In this document: positions 45,079 through 59,691 of the stretch, piece by piece | How positions within the stretch are numbered: position 1 is the first letter of the stretch | Layout of the letters: every line of letters begins with the position of its first letter | Made by a program: the position numbers and the translations under genes | Assembly: GCA_950097015.1 (NCBI GenBank) | Contig: CATNEN010000001.1 | Coordinates: 7,559,001 to 7,623,000 of the forward strand | Source of the DNA: Macrostomum hystrix | Lineage: Eukaryota > Platyhelminthes > Macrostomidae | Direction of reading: 5' to 3' | Length of the DNA stretch: 64,000 nt | The notes under the pieces: generated by a model | Databases searched by the model: none | What the model saw: the letters and a program-made list of their open reading frames with translations, nothing else | Told to the model about the DNA's origin: nothing

Positions 45079-48000
45079 TCAGGGTGGTCCGTCGGTCGGT
45101 TCCGCCGCGCGATCTTCCTCGCCATAGGCTGGGAAGAAATCAGCTCGGCCGGTATCCCGGAGGAAGTGGGCGAGCTGAGGGATGTTCTCGGGCGAGCAGG
45201 CTTCGGCAAGAGTCGGTGCCGGCCCGAGGTGTTTTAGCCTAGCCCGGGTGAAGGCCGGGCAGTGGCAAATGAAATGCTCGGCGTTTTCACGGCCGGAGCA
45301 GCAGAAAGGACACGTTTCCTCAGGCACGTGGCCTTGGAGGTAGCGGTGTCTGGTGAAGCAGCCATGTCCCGAAAGGGCCATGGTGACTGCTCTCAGGTCT
45401 CTGCGGTTTAGCCTGAGTAAGGCCTTACGCAGGTTACTAGAGGGGGTTGGCACCGCAGCCCTGGACTGGCGACAGTTCAGGGTGCTGGACCACCTCCTCC
45501 GGTGCTGGGTCTCCATCCAGTGGTTGATGCTGGAGTTGACAACGGAGGCGGGGATCGGGGATTCCGGGCCCGGGCCCATCAGGGAGCTGGCTGCTCCAGC
45601 CTTTGCAAGCTCGTCCGCCATCTCATTCCCTGTGAGCCCGGCGTGCCCAGGGATCCACATCAGCTCCACCTTGTTAGACTGCGCCAAACCGTTTAACTGG
45701 GTGTTGCAGTCCAAGGTGGTTCTGGAGCGAGAGGTGCAGCGACTGAGGGCCTTAAGGGCTGCTTGACTGTCGGAGTGAAAAAAGATCCTCCGACCAGCCA
45801 GCTGCCTCTGGCGCAGCTCAGCCGCACAGAAGCTGATGGCGAGCATTTCGTTTTGGAAAACGCTTGAGCTCTTGCCACAGTGTTGGGAGTGGGTCCAGAG
45901 GACCTCGCCACCCGAGGCGACGCACACCCCGAATCCCGATTTACCGTTCATCAGGGAGCCGTCAGTGTAACAGTGGACTGCGGGGTCATCCCAGCAGTCC
46001 TTTACCTCATTACGAGGGAAGATGCTGACTTTGTACCTGTGGCTCCGGAGTAAAGTGGCCGGGGCCCCGTCCGAAAGGATGGTGAGCCCTCCGCACTCGC
46101 CCAGAGTTTTCAGGCAGAGGTCAGAGTGGGGCAGAAGGGAGCGCTTCGAGAAGGCTCGCGAATTCTGGAAGGATACACCCGCATCAAGGAGACGACGGGT
46201 GGACTTTGCCGCTTCCCCCTTAACAAAAATGTCAATGGGTGTAGCGTTGAGGAAAGCGTTCATGCCTTCAAAGGGAGTGGAGGGTGGGGCGCCCAGCGTC
46301 ATGCGACAGGCTCTGCCCTGCACCCTATAAAGCGCCTCCAGGTTTTTCTGGATGCTCATGGCACTGGCCCAGATGAGGCCAGCGTAAGCGACTGACGGTC
46401 TAATGATCGCCGTGTAAATCCACCAAAGGTTTTTGGGGGTTAGCCCCCAAGTGGTGCCCACGGCTCGCCTGACTTGCGCCAGAATGGCCAGGGCCCTCTT
46501 GGCCTTTGTGGTAATGTGCGGGGTCCAGTTAAGCCTATGGTCTAGCAGGATACCAAGGCACCGGACCTGCTTTTCCATGGCAATATTCTTGCCATAGAGA
46601 GTCAGAGGCTCAATGGTCCAGCGCAGCCTGCTGGTAAACATAACCGCAACGGTCTTGGACTCAGAGAGTCGGAGCCCGCATTGGTCCGCCCAGCGCACCG
46701 CCCTGTTGATAAAGCCCTGAATGAGGTCCCTGGTGGTTTCCGCCGAGGGGCCCGCGCAGATGGCGGTCACATCGTCGGCATATCCCACCTTCAGGACTGG
46801 GTCAGGCCGAGTGCTTTTTAGCAGCTCATCCATGACGAGATTCCACAGCAGTGGGGTGAGGACGCCACCTTGGGGCCCTCCTTTTAGGACAGGTGCCGAG
46901 AGCACCCTGCCTTCGAGGTGGGCCACCACGTGGCGATTCCGGATCATGTACATGACCCAACGGACGAGGTGGGGGTGAGTGGCCCTGGAAACCAGGGCCT
47001 TCTCAAAGGCTTCGAAAATAACGTTATCGAAGGCCCCCTCAATATCAAGGAAAACAGCCAGGGCAAAACCGCTGCCCAGCACTGCCTTCTCGAGAGTCTC
47101 CACAATGCAGTGGAGGGCGCTCTCCGTGGACCGGCCCGCCCGAAAGGCGTGCTGGTTTGGTGAGAGCGGGGCCCGCCCTAGCTCTACAGTAAGAAGGCGC
47201 CAGAGCACCAGTCTTTCCATGAGCTTGAGGCAGGTGGAAGTCAAGCTTATCGGGCGATAAGACTTGACCGAGCGATAGTCGCCTTTGGCGGGCTTCGGGA
47301 TGAAGACGACCCGGGCTTCATGCCACCGCGCTGGTACGTAGCCCAGCACGATGCAGGCCCGTAGAAGTCTGCAGAGGAGATGGAGGAAGCGGCCATTTTT
47401 AACCGCTTCATGCAGAAAGGCCGGATATATACCATCTGGCCCAGGTGCTTTAAAAGGATTGAATGACTTAGCCGCGCGAACGATGCGGTCATTCGTAACG
47501 AGTGACTGAGCCAGGCCCTGACCTCCACGCGAGTGGTCGTCTGGGCCGAAGTGCGCCGGTACACTCGGGAAGAAATGCCCTAGCATAAGCTCGAGCGTTT
47601 CCTCCGGGCGCTCAGTGATCGAGCCGTCCGGCTTTTTAATCGATGAGAGCTTGGAGAAGCGGTCGTTGGTGAGCGCCTTTACCACGCGGGCCGTGGGCCG
47701 CGAGCCCTCAAGCCCTTCGCAGTATTGTCGCCACTTGTCCGCTTTTGCCCTTCTGACCCGGCCCTTAAACTCATGGATGGCGCGAGTATAGGCCTCTTTG
47801 TCATCAGGGTCGTGCGAGGTTTTCAGCTTCCTCTGGAGAGCCTTAGCTCGGCGTCTTAGGACTCCGAGCTCGGGGTTCCACCAGGGGGCCGATTTTTTGC
47901 CTTTGTAGGCTTTGAGCGGGCAAGCCATTTCGTAGGCCTCTGTGATGGCGCCGCCCAGCAGGGCAGCCACTCCATCCAGGTCCTGCGTGGTTTCCATGGC

Positions 48001-48783
48001 CATGGAGGGGTCAGAATCCCGAAGGCCCTCATGCAGCTTTTGGCTGAACGCGGGCCAGTCGGTATTTCTGACATTACGCCTCCAAATAGGCTTTTGCTTC
48101 TTATCGGGGGTGCCGATGTTGAAACGGATGAAGCGGTGGTCCGAGAGCGAGCTTTCGGTCTCCCACACCTCCCACCCCAGCACCCTTGGGAGGATGCCGG
48201 GTGAGGCCAGGGTGACGTCAAGCACCTCAGCCCACCGCCCATTGTCGAAAGTGGGCGAGTTGCCCACATTGCAGAAGTTTAGAGGCGTGCCGCTGACGAA
48301 GGCCAGGAGCTCTTCGCCGCGGTCATTGATTTTTGAGCTACCCCAGTGGGTGTGATGCGAGTTTACATCTCCCGCGAGGAGCAGCTCGAAGTTTCGTGCC
48401 CTGGCGAATTCACAGAGGGCGACGAGGGTATCGCTAACCACGGGGGCGTCGCCTGCCAGGTAGGCGGATGCCACGAGGGTCAACTTGTTAGGCACAATGT
48501 GTGCAGATTGGATGACGCAGATGTCCCCGTTAGAGAGATCGGGTCTCATCCACGCATTTAAGGCTTTTGCGGCATAGATCAGTGATCTAGGGCGGACAGA
48601 GTCTGCCATGCAGAAGCAGTCATAGCCAGCAGGAGTGTTGCTTGGCTTGTTCTTTGATAGCCAGGGCTCCTGCACAAGTACAAGGCCCGGCATCATGCGC
48701 TCTGTCGTGCGCATCAGATTGACTGATGCTGCCACGCAGTGCTGGGTGTTAACTTGCAGACATGATATTCCGGGGATCATCAT
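45079..48783 (-). CDS. Retrotransposon ORF2 polyprotein: AP endonuclease - reverse transcriptase - RNase H
   Basis: 1234 codons. Residues ~1-225 form an APE-type endonuclease ([31 protein letters not shown]). Reverse transcriptase occupies ~480-750, with [39 protein letters not shown] (~578) and the YADD catalytic motif (~666). RNase H1 spans ~930-1060, with YTDGSL, an E in [19 protein letters not shown] and [15 protein letters not shown], so its D-E-D residues look intact. A C-terminal CPFC-x10-H-x4-C type finger is at ~1158-1176. This order is typical of I-superclade elements with RNase H; the exact clade needs a tree. The start is ATG at 48783, 12 nt after the ORF1 stop and in the same frame. 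Confidence 0.93.
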   Translation of the reverse strand: MMIPGISCLQVNTQHCVAASVNLMRTTERMMPGLVLVQEPWLSKNKPSNTPAGYDCFCMADSVRPRSLIYAAKALNAWMRPDLSNGDICVIQSAHIVPNKLTLVASAYLAGDAPVVSDTLVALCEFARARNFELLLAGDVNSHHTHWGSSKINDRGEELLAFVSGTPLNFCNVGNSPTFDNGRWAEVLDVTLASPGILPRVLGWEVWETESSLSDHRFIRFNIGTPDKKQKPIWRRNVRNTDWPAFSQKLHEGLRDSDPSMAMETTQDLDGVAALLGGAITEAYEMACPLKAYKGKKSAPWWNPELGVLRRRAKALQRKLKTSHDPDDKEAYTRAIHEFKGRVRRAKADKWRQYCEGLEGSRPTARVVKALTNDRFSKLSSIKKPDGSITERPEETLELMLGHFFPSVPAHFGPDDHSRGGQGLAQSLVTNDRIVRAAKSFNPFKAPGPDGIYPAFLHEAVKNGRFLHLLCRLLRACIVLGYVPARWHEARVVFIPKPAKGDYRSVKSYRPISLTSTCLKLMERLVLWRLLTVELGRAPLSPNQHAFRAGRSTESALHCIVETLEKAVLGSGFALAVFLDIEGAFDNVIFEAFEKALVSRATHPHLVRWVMYMIRNRHVVAHLEGRVLSAPVLKGGPQGGVLTPLLWNLVMDELLKSTRPDPVLKVGYADDVTAICAGPSAETTRDLIQGFINRAVRWADQCGLRLSESKTVAVMFTSRLRWTIEPLTLYGKNIAMEKQVRCLGILLDHRLNWTPHITTKAKRALAILAQVRRAVGTTWGLTPKNLWWIYTAIIRPSVAYAGLIWASAMSIQKNLEALYRVQGRACRMTLGAPPSTPFEGMNAFLNATPIDIFVKGEAAKSTRRLLDAGVSFQNSRAFSKRSLLPHSDLCLKTLGECGGLTILSDGAPATLLRSHRYKVSIFPRNEVKDCWDDPAVHCYTDGSLMNGKSGFGVCVASGGEVLWTHSQHCGKSSSVFQNEMLAISFCAAELRQRQLAGRRIFFHSDSQAALKALSRCTSRSRTTLDCNTQLNGLAQSNKVELMWIPGHAGLTGNEMADELAKAGAASSLMGPGPESPIPASVVNSSINHWMETQHRRRWSSTLNCRQSRAAVPTPSSNLRKALLRLNRRDLRAVTMALSGHGCFTRHRYLQGHVPEETCPFCCSGRENAEHFICHCPAFTRARLKHLGPAPTLAEACSPENIPQLAHFLRDTGRADFFPAYGEEDRAAEPTDGPP

Positions 48784-48795
48784 GCAGGCAGAGGT

Positions 48796-50355
48796 CTACT
48801 TGGAGGGGGACCCAGCCAGAAGGCGGTCCTCCTCCTCCGGGTCGATGTCGGTAGCCATGGGCTCCTCCGTGCCCAGGCCCCGAGCCGGAGACGGGAACTC
48901 GACGGCGTCAGCCGCCCAGTCCCCGCCCCCGGCCCCGAGCCCAGGCCCAGAGTCGCCCTCAACTGGAGCCGACACCGCTCCCTGGGCCGTGGGAGGGGCG
49001 CTCGAAGGGCCCTGCTCGATGGAGCTGGGCACCTCTGAGGCCTCCCCCGTAGCCCTTGGTTGCGGCGCCTGCCCCGGTGGGCCACCGCGCATCTCAGCGC
49101 GCAGCTGGGCCATCTTGGCGGTTCGCACCACCTCGGAGGCCCGCTGGAGAAGGCCCCGGCGCTTTGTGACACGCGCGGGGCGACGCTCAGAGCTGCCAGC
49201 GATGGCACGCTCTGGCCTTTTTTGGCGGGACGACTGGGCCCTGCCCCCAGTCCCAGCCTTGGGGTCCGAGGACCCTTCATTGGCCGGTACGGTGGTGGGC
49301 CCGGTCTGACCTCGGGTTTTATCCGCCTCGAAGGCGAAGATTTTGGTCTTCCACAGACCAATGCAAATGTTGGCGCCATCTGGGTAGCGGCGTGTCCATT
49401 GCTCGGACAGGCCCAGAATGGCGGTGAAACCGGTGCCGTCGGGGCGCAGGATCGTGCGGTGCACGATCAGGCCCGCTGTCGGCAGCTCCCGGTTCATCGC
49501 GATGAGGCCCCTGCGGAGGTCCTCAGCGCTGGTGACGACACTTTTCGCCGGGACGAAGATACGGTGTCGCTTGGTCTTTGGTGGCTCGTTCTCCCGTAGG
49601 AACTCGAGGCCAGCCGCCCAGCTCTGCGTGGGCAGCAACTCGAGGAGCCGCCGCCCCGATTCCGCATCGCCGGGCCAGACGACGAAGCACGATTCCCTGG
49701 TAGCGCTTGCGCCGACCGCCAGGGGCTCGCCCTTCAGTTGAAGTTGCCACAACATAGCATCTATGTTGCGGCAAATGTCGCTGAGCTGTTCGCTGCTCAG
49801 CCTTTTCCCGTCTCTGCCGGTGATGATGACGGCAGGTTGCCTACGTGCGATGGCGGCGTAGGTAGCTTGTGGTCCCGGGCCCTGTCCGGTGGCGTCCCCA
49901 CCCTCGGGATCTGCGTCGGCGGTGGGCACAGGGCCCTCCGCCTCCGCTTCTCCTTCGGGCCGGGCAGCCGTCCGGATGGGCGCCGGGCCCTCCTTGGCCC
50001 GCGACCCTGGCCTCGGGGCGTCGTGGGCTCCGCCCCGTGCAGGAGCCTGGGCAGGAGGCACAAGGCCCCCCGCCCCAGCCCCCGCCCTAGGCAGAGCCCC
50101 TTCGGCCCCTCTGGCCTGGGCCTGGTCCTTGGTCAATGGAGCCGACGTGCCGTGGGCCAGCATGCGCCTACGGCGTTTTGCCGCTCCAGAGGTGGTGGAG
50201 CGCTTAGCGCCCCGGTCATCGCGCGAGTTGGGCAGCGCGGCATTTGTGGCGGTCGCGGGGCCAGCTAGCCCGGGCGCCGCAGCGTGTATGGCCTCAGGCA
50301 CCATGGTGTCCTCGGCCGGAGCAGTTGAAGGGCTAGAAGCCATTGAAAGCTGCAA
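48796..50355 (-). CDS. Retrotransposon ORF1 protein
   Basis: 519 codons from ATG at 50355 (a second in-frame ATG lies four codons on). The first ~170 residues are Ala/Pro/Arg-rich with basic KRRRRM and TKRR-type patches. A compact region at ~175-335 begins AVIITGRDGKRLSSEQLSDI and later has RHRIFVPAKSVVTSAEDLR, RTILRPDGTGFTAILGLSEQ and ICIGLWKTKIF; it resembles the DUF4780-type domain of arthropod non-LTR elements (from memory of the family, not searched). No CCHC knuckle was seen. The probable role is RNA binding/RNP formation. It ends AAG TAG, and ORF2 continues in the same frame. Confidence 0.82.
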   Translation of the reverse strand: MQLSMASSPSTAPAEDTMVPEAIHAAAPGLAGPATATNAALPNSRDDRGAKRSTTSGAAKRRRRMLAHGTSAPLTKDQAQARGAEGALPRAGAGAGGLVPPAQAPARGGAHDAPRPGSRAKEGPAPIRTAARPEGEAEAEGPVPTADADPEGGDATGQGPGPQATYAAIARRQPAVIITGRDGKRLSSEQLSDICRNIDAMLWQLQLKGEPLAVGASATRESCFVVWPGDAESGRRLLELLPTQSWAAGLEFLRENEPPKTKRHRIFVPAKSVVTSAEDLRRGLIAMNRELPTAGLIVHRTILRPDGTGFTAILGLSEQWTRRYPDGANICIGLWKTKIFAFEADKTRGQTGPTTVPANEGSSDPKAGTGGRAQSSRQKRPERAIAGSSERRPARVTKRRGLLQRASEVVRTAKMAQLRAEMRGGPPGQAPQPRATGEASEVPSSIEQGPSSAPPTAQGAVSAPVEGDSGPGLGAGGGDWAADAVEFPSPARGLGTEEPMATDIDPEEEDRLLAGSPSK

Positions 50356-50591
50356 TGAAGAGAGGGGCTTCCTGTAGACACAGGCAGGAATAACCCGCTC
50401 AGCCGCGATCCCAAAACTGAGCGGGGGCAGCCAAAAAAGACAAGTTACAACCCGGGGTGGGATGCCAGGACCACCGGGAGGAACCGTAAGAGACCAGACT
50501 ACTCCCTGGCCAAGCGTCCATCAGCACGGTCAACACTGGGACATTGGAGGGTGCCATTGAGCCGGCGCCGAGGCCTGCGGGCTGGCCGCAA

Positions 50592-50785
50592 ACCCTGTTA
50601 AGGTCAAAGGGTGACACCTGTCCCTCAGGGCCGTAGCCAGAGGTACCTGATCACGCACAGGTGCACGAAAATTGCGGACAAGCCACATACCCTGTTAAGG
50701 TCAAAGGGTGACACCTTTCCCTCCAGCCGGGGCTAGAGGTACCCAGTTTGGCCGGAGGCCCTGGATGGGTCATCCAGCGCTGTTG
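50592..50785 (-). repeat. Retrotransposon 5' UTR tandem repeat, ~97 bp x 2
   Basis: accctgttaaggtcaaaggg and tgacacct start at 50592 and again at 50689, each followed by similar tccct...agaggtacc sequence. It may be a repeated internal promoter monomer. Confidence 0.65.
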
Positions 50786-51013
50786 CCCATTCTGTCCGGC
50801 TGCCCTAGGGTCAGCCTTGAACACTCGCGGGACGTGTACCCATGGGTCAGCTGACGGGACAGCGTTGGAGGGATTCCTGCACCCGAAGGTACAGGTCTCC
50901 TTCCTGCCAGGCCTGCTCAAAAAACGGCTGCAGGTGTGAGGCATCGCAGACCAAAGCCCGTGGGCCTGGACTGACTCATATCTCACAGGCACTGTGTCCC
51001 GCCGGTGCGAGCC

Positions 51014-54000
51014 TTATTCTCAGTCACTCTCTTATTCTCAGTCACTCTCTTATTGTCAGTCACTCTCTTATTCTCAGTCACTCTCTTATTCTCAGTCACT
51101 CTCTTATTCTCAGTCACTCTCTTATTGTCAGTCACTCTCTTATTCTCAGTCACTCTCTTATTCCCAGTCACTCTCTTATTCTCAGTCACTCTCTTATTCT
51201 CAGTCACTCTCTTATTCTCAGTCACTCTCTTATTCTCAGTCACTCTCTTATTCTCAGTTACTCTCTTATTCTCAGTCACTCTCTTTTTCTCAGTCACTCT
51301 CTTATTCTCAGTCACTCTCTTATTCTCAGTCACTTTTATTCTCAGTCACTCTCTTATTCTCAGTCACTCTCTTATTCTCAGTCACTCTCTTATTCTCAGT
51401 CACTCTCTTATTCTCAGTCACTCTCTTATTCTCAGTCACTCTCTAATTCTCAGTCACTCTCTTATTCTCAGTCACTCTCTTATTCTCAGTCACTCTCTTA
51501 TTCTCAGTCACTCTCTTATTCTCAGTCACTCTCTTATTGTCAGTCACTCTCTTATTCTCAGTCACTCTCTTATTCTCAGTCACTCTCTTATTCTCAGTCA
51601 CTCTCTTATTGTCAGTCACTCTCTTATTCTCAGTCACTCTCTTATTCCCAGTCACTCTCTTATTCTCAGTCACTCTCTTATTCTCAGTCACTCTCTAATT
51701 CTCAGTCACTCTCTTATTCTCAGTTACTCTATTATTCTCAGTCACTCTCTTATTCTCAGTCACTCTCTTATTCTCAGTCACTCTCTTATTCTCAGTCACT
51801 CTCTTATTCTCAGTCACTCTCTTATTCTCAGTCACTCTCTAATTCTCAGTCACTCTCTTATTCTCAGTCACTCTCTAATTCTCAGTCACTCTCTTATTCT
51901 CAGTCACTCTCTTATTCTCAGTCACTCTCTAATTCTCAGTCACTCTCTTATTCTCAGTCACTCTCTTATTCTCAGTCACTCTCTTATTCTCAGTTACTCT
52001 CTTATTCTCAGTCACTCTCTTATTCTCAGTCACTCTCTTATTCTCAGTCACTCTCTTATTCTCAGTCACTCTCTTATTCTCAGTCACTTTTATTCTCAGT
52101 CACTCTCTTATTCTCAGTCACTCTCTTATTCTCAGTCACTCTCTTATTCTCAGTCACTTTTATTCTCAGTCACTCTCTTATTCTCAGTCACTCTCTTATT
52201 CTCAGTCACTCTCTTATTCTCAGTCACTCTCTTATTCTCAGTCACTCTCTTATTCTCAGTCACTCTCTTATTCTCAGTCACTCTCTTATTCTCAGTCACT
52301 CTCTTATTCTCAGTCACTCTCTTATTCTCAGTCACTCTCTAATTCTCAGTCACTCTCTTATTCTCAGTCACTCTCTTATTCTCAGTCACTCTCTTATTCT
52401 CAGTCACTCTCTTATTCTCAGTCACTCTCTAATTCTCAGTCACTCTCTTATTCTCAGTCACTCTTATTCTCAGTCACTCTCTTATTCTCAGTCACTCTCT
52501 TATTCTCAGTCACTCTCTAATTCTCAGTCACTCTCTTATTCTCAGTCACTCTCTTATTCTCAGTCACTCTCTTATTCTCAGTCACTCTCTTATTCTCAGT
52601 CACTCTCTTATTCTCAGTCACTCTCTTATTCTCAGTTACTCTCTTATTCTCAGTCACTCTCTTATTCTCAGTCACTCTCTTATTCTCAGTCACTCTCTTA
52701 TTCTCAGTCACTCTCTTATTCTCAGTCACTCTCTTATTCTCAGTCACTCTCTTATTGTCAGTCACTCTCTTATTCTCAGTCACTCTCTTATTCTCAGTCA
52801 CTCTCTTATTCCCAGTCACTCTCTTATTCTCAGTCACTCTCTTATTCTCAGTCACTCTCTAATTCTCAGTCACTCTCTTATTCTCAGTTACTCTATTATT
52901 CTCAGTCACTCTCTTATTCTCAGTCACTCTCTTATTCTCAGCCACTCTCTTATTCTCAGTCACTCTCTTATTCTCAGTCACTCTCTTATTCTCAGTCACT
53001 CTCTTATTCTCAGTCACTCTCTTATTCCCAGTCACTCTCTTATTCTCAGTCACTCTCTTATTCTCAGTCACTCTCTAATTCTCAGTCACTCTCTTATTCT
53101 CAGTTACTCTATTATTCTCAGTCACTCTCTTATTCTCAGTCACTCTCTTATTCTCAGCCACTCTCTTATTCTCAGTCACTCTCTTATTCTCAGTCACTCT
53201 CTTATTCTCAGTCACTCTCTTATTCTCAGCCACTCTCTTATTCTCAGTCACTCTCTTATTCTCAGTCACTCTCTTATTCTCAGTCACTCTCTTATTCTCA
53301 GTCACTCTTATTCTCAGTCACTCTCTTATTCTCAGTCACTCTTATTCTCAGTCACTCTCTTATTCTCAGTCACTCTCTTATTCTCAGTCACTCTCTTATT
53401 CTCAGTCACTCTCTTATTCTCAGTCACTCTCTAATTCTCAGTCACTCTCTTATTCTCAGTCACTCTCTTATTCTCAGTCACTCTCTTATTCTCAGTCACT
53501 CTCTTATTCTCAGTCACTCTTATTCTCAGTCACTCTTATTCTCAGTCACTCTCTTATTCTCAGTCACTCTCTTATTCTCAGTCACTCTCTTATTCTCAGT
53601 CACTCTCATTTTCTCAGTCACTCTCTTATTCTCAGTCACTCTCTTATTCTCAGTCACTCTCTTATTCTCAGTCACTCTCTAATTCTCAGTCACTCTCTTA
53701 TTCTCAGTCACTCTCTTATTCTCAGCCACTCTCTTATTCTCAGTCACTCTCTTATTCTCAGTTACTCTCTTATTCTCAGTCACTCTCTTATTCTCAGTCA
53801 CTCTCTTATTCTCAGTCACTCTCTTATTCTCAGTCACTCTCTTATTCTCAGTCACTCTCTTATTCTCAGTCACTCTCTTATTCTCAGTTACTCTCTTATT
53901 CTCAGTCACTCTCTTTTTCTCAGTCACTCTCTTATTCTCAGTCACTCTCTTATTCTCAGTCACTTTTATTCTCAGTCACTCTCTTATTCTCAGTCACTCT

Positions 54001-56120
54001 CTTATTCTCAGTTACTCTCTTATTCTCAGTCACTCTCTTTTTCTCAGTCACTCTCTTATTCTCAGTCACTCTCTTATTCTCAGTCACTTTTATTCTCAGT
54101 CACTCTCTTATTCTCAGTCACTCTCTTATTCTCAGTCACTCTCTTATTCTCAGTCACTCTCTTATTCTCAGTCACTCTCTTATTCTCAGTCACTCTCTAA
54201 TTCTCAGTCACTCTCTTATTCTCAGTCACTCTCTTATTCTCAGTCACTCTCTTATTCTCAGTCACTCTCTTATTCTCAGTCACTCTCTTATTGTCAGTCA
54301 CTCTCTTATTCTCAGTCACTCTCTTATTCTCAGTCACTCTCTTATTCTCAGTCACTCTCTTATTGTCAGTCACTCTCTTATTCTCAGTCACTCTCTTATT
54401 CCCAGTCACTCTCTTATTCTCAGTCACTCTCTTATTCTCAGTCACTCTCTAATTCTCAGTCACTCTCTTATTCTCAGTTACTCTATTATTCTCAGTCACT
54501 CTCTTATTCTCAGTCACTCTCTTATTCTCAGTCACTCTCTTATTCTCAGTCACTCTCTTATTCTCAGTCACTCTCTTATTCTCAGTCACTCTCTAATTCT
54601 CAGTCACTCTCTTATTCTCAGTCACTCTCTAATTCTCAGTCACTCTCTTATTCTCAGTCACTCTCTTATTCTCAGTCACTCTCTAATTCTCAGTCACTCT
54701 CTTATTCTCAGTCACTCTCTTATTCTCAGTCACTCTCTTATTCTCAGTTACTCTCTTATTCTCAGTCACTCTCTTATTCTCAGTCACTCTCTTATTCTCA
54801 GTCACTCTCTTATTCTCAGTCACTCTCTTATTCTCAGTCACTCTCTTATTCTCAGTCACTCTCTTATTCTCAGTCACTCTCTTATTCTCAGTCACTCTCT
54901 TATTCTCAGTTACTCTCTTATTCTCAGTCACTCTCTTTTTCTCAGTCACTCTCTTATTCTCAGTCACTCTCTTATTCTCAGTCACTTTTATTCTCAGTCA
55001 CTCTCTTATTCTCAGTCACTCTCTTATTCTCAGTTACTCTCTTATTCTCAGTCACTCTCTTTTTCTCAGTCACTCTCTTATTCTCAGTCACTCTCTTATT
55101 CTCAGTCACTTTTATTCTCAGTCACTCTCTTATTCTCAGTCACTCTCTTATTCTCAGTCACTCTCTTATTCTCAGTCACTCTCTTATTCTCAGTCACTCT
55201 CTTATTCTCAGTCACTCTCTAATTCTCAGTCACTCTCTTATTCTCAGTCACTCTCTTATTCTCAGTCACTCTCTTATTCTCAGTCACTCTCTTATTCTCA
55301 GTCACTCTCTTATTGTCAGTCACTCTCTTATTCTCAGTCACTCTCTTATTCTCAGTCACTCTCTTATTCTCAGTCACTCTCTTATTGTCAGTCACTCTCT
55401 TATTCTCAGTCACTCTCTTATTCCCAGTCACTCTCTTATTCTCAGTCACTCTCTTATTCTCAGTCACTCTCTAATTCTCAGTCACTCTCTTATTCTCAGT
55501 TACTCTATTATTCTCAGTCACTCTCTTATTCTCAGTCACTCTCTTATTCTCAGTCACTCTCTTATTCTCAGTCACTCTCTTATTCTCAGTCACTCTCTTA
55601 TTCTCAGTCACTCTCTAATTCTCAGTCACTCTCTTATTCTCAGTCACTCTCTAATTCTCAGTCACTCTCTTATTCTCAGTCACTCTCTTATTCTCAGTCA
55701 CTCTCTAATTCTCAGTCACTCTCTTATTCTCAGTCACTCTCTTATTCTCAGTCACTCTCTTATTCTCAGTTACTCTCTTATTCTCAGTCACTCTCTTATT
55801 CTCAGTCACTCTCTTATTCTCAGTCACTCTCTTATTCTCAGTCACTCTCTTATTCTCAGTCACTTTTATTCTCAGTCACTCTCTTATTCTCAGTCACTCT
55901 CTTATTCTCAGTCACTCTCTTATTCTCAGTCACTTTTATTCTCAGTCACTCTTATTCTCAGTCACTCTTATTCTCAGTCACTCTCTTATTCTCAGTCACT
56001 CTCTTATTCTCAGTCACTCTCTTATTCTCAGTCACTCTCATTTTCTCAGTCACTCTCTTATTCTCAGTCACTCTCTTATTCTCAGTCACTCTCTTATTCT
56101 CAGTCACTCTCTCTTCCACT
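51014..56120. repeat. 18-bp minisatellite, right part, with ~1.0-kb higher-order repeat
   Basis: About 285 copies of ttattctcagtcactctc with marker variants (ttgtc, ttccc, tctaattc, ctattatt, ctttttc). The markers recur in the same order: the block beginning at ~54197 repeats at ~55219 (1022-bp shift) and resembles ~51443. A block at 53679-53963 matches 44648-44932 on the other side of the retrotransposon. Confidence 0.97.
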
Positions 56121-56544
56121 CAGAAGTCAAAATCAGCCCAACGATTTACGGAGCAGTCATTCAAAGAACAGAGTTAAATAAGCTGGACTGCTTGGCGCTT
56201 ATCATCCCATGATACGAATCCCCTGTATCCACGGGTAGGTTCAGCCTCGATGATGGGGATTACTTTTTAATCTCAGCGACCCCAGGGAATAACTTATATA
56301 GTCTCGTTGAAAATAGATAAGTCCCAAGCGTTTCACTCCAATATTTTTCCTCTTGCTCATTCGAGCATAACAGTTCAGGCCCTACTTTACCTAAAAAATC
56401 TTTCTTTTCACTGAAGGAAGTCCATCCAAATATGCTTATGGTGTTTGCGATAATACGAGCAAATCTTTATTTAATGATTTTTGAAGGCATGGGTCCGTAT
56501 ATTCTGGTCCGACATGGACTTCTGAATCTACTCCATGACATCTT
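56121..56544. other. Intergenic spacer between arrays
   Basis: Unique sequence. Nothing supported. Confidence 0.4.
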
Positions 56545-59306
<2,762 letters not shown>

Positions 59307-59691
59307 TTAAAACTTTGTCTCGCCCTCAAATCCGGCATTGTCTAGGCCGGTGGGGCCATTGTGCGGTGACAGAGAGGCTCCGCTTGACAAGTCCTGCGGC
59401 AGGCCAAAGCGAACATGACCATTAGAGGCTTCACTATCAATGCCAGAGATGGGATGGCTCATGTCTGTGACAATGACGCCCTCGGCCAAGGCTGGAAGGC
59501 TGCTCACTGGTTGAAGCGACCGGGTCTGAAGAATGTTACCAGCCAGCAGCTCGCTAGAGTTGCGTCGCCAGCTCTCCTTCCGGATGCGCCGACGGCGATC
59601 GCGAGCCAACTCGGTTGAGCTCATTCGCCTCGACTTGGCGAGGGTGCTGTGAGAGCCGTGGCCTCCGTGAGATGGTCCTGCAGCTGCGGCA
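59307..59691 (-). CDS. SLC26 terminal exon (C-terminal tail, PDZ-ligand-like end)
   Basis: Acceptor gaacag|TGCCGC completes AA|T (Asn). It encodes a basic stretch (RRMSSTELARDRRRRIRKES) and a Ser-rich tail ending GLDNAGFEGETKF then TAA. The RKESWRRNSS segment offers basophilic kinase sites (inference). Confidence 0.85.

Larger units (their letters stand above)
44965..51013 (-). mobile_element. Non-LTR retrotransposon (I/Jockey/LOA-like, with RNase H), apparently full length
   Basis: A 6.05-kb GC-rich element inserted in the 18-bp array and transcribed on the minus strand. The order is a 5' UTR with two ~97-bp repeats, ORF1, ORF2 (AP endonuclease, reverse transcriptase, RNase H, Cys/His finger) and a short 3' end with an AAGTC-type tail. 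The word ttattctcagtc lies on both sides (44953-44964 and 51014-51025), and the array resumes in register when one copy is removed, which supports a 12-bp target-site duplication. Both ORFs are open over full length, so this is a recent insertion. Confidence 0.93.

Noticed and set aside
43160-53682. 602- and 946-codon SYSQSL/LILSHS frames and TENKRV frames on the other strand
   Set aside because: Translations of the 18-bp array in all phases; not proteins, despite the size.
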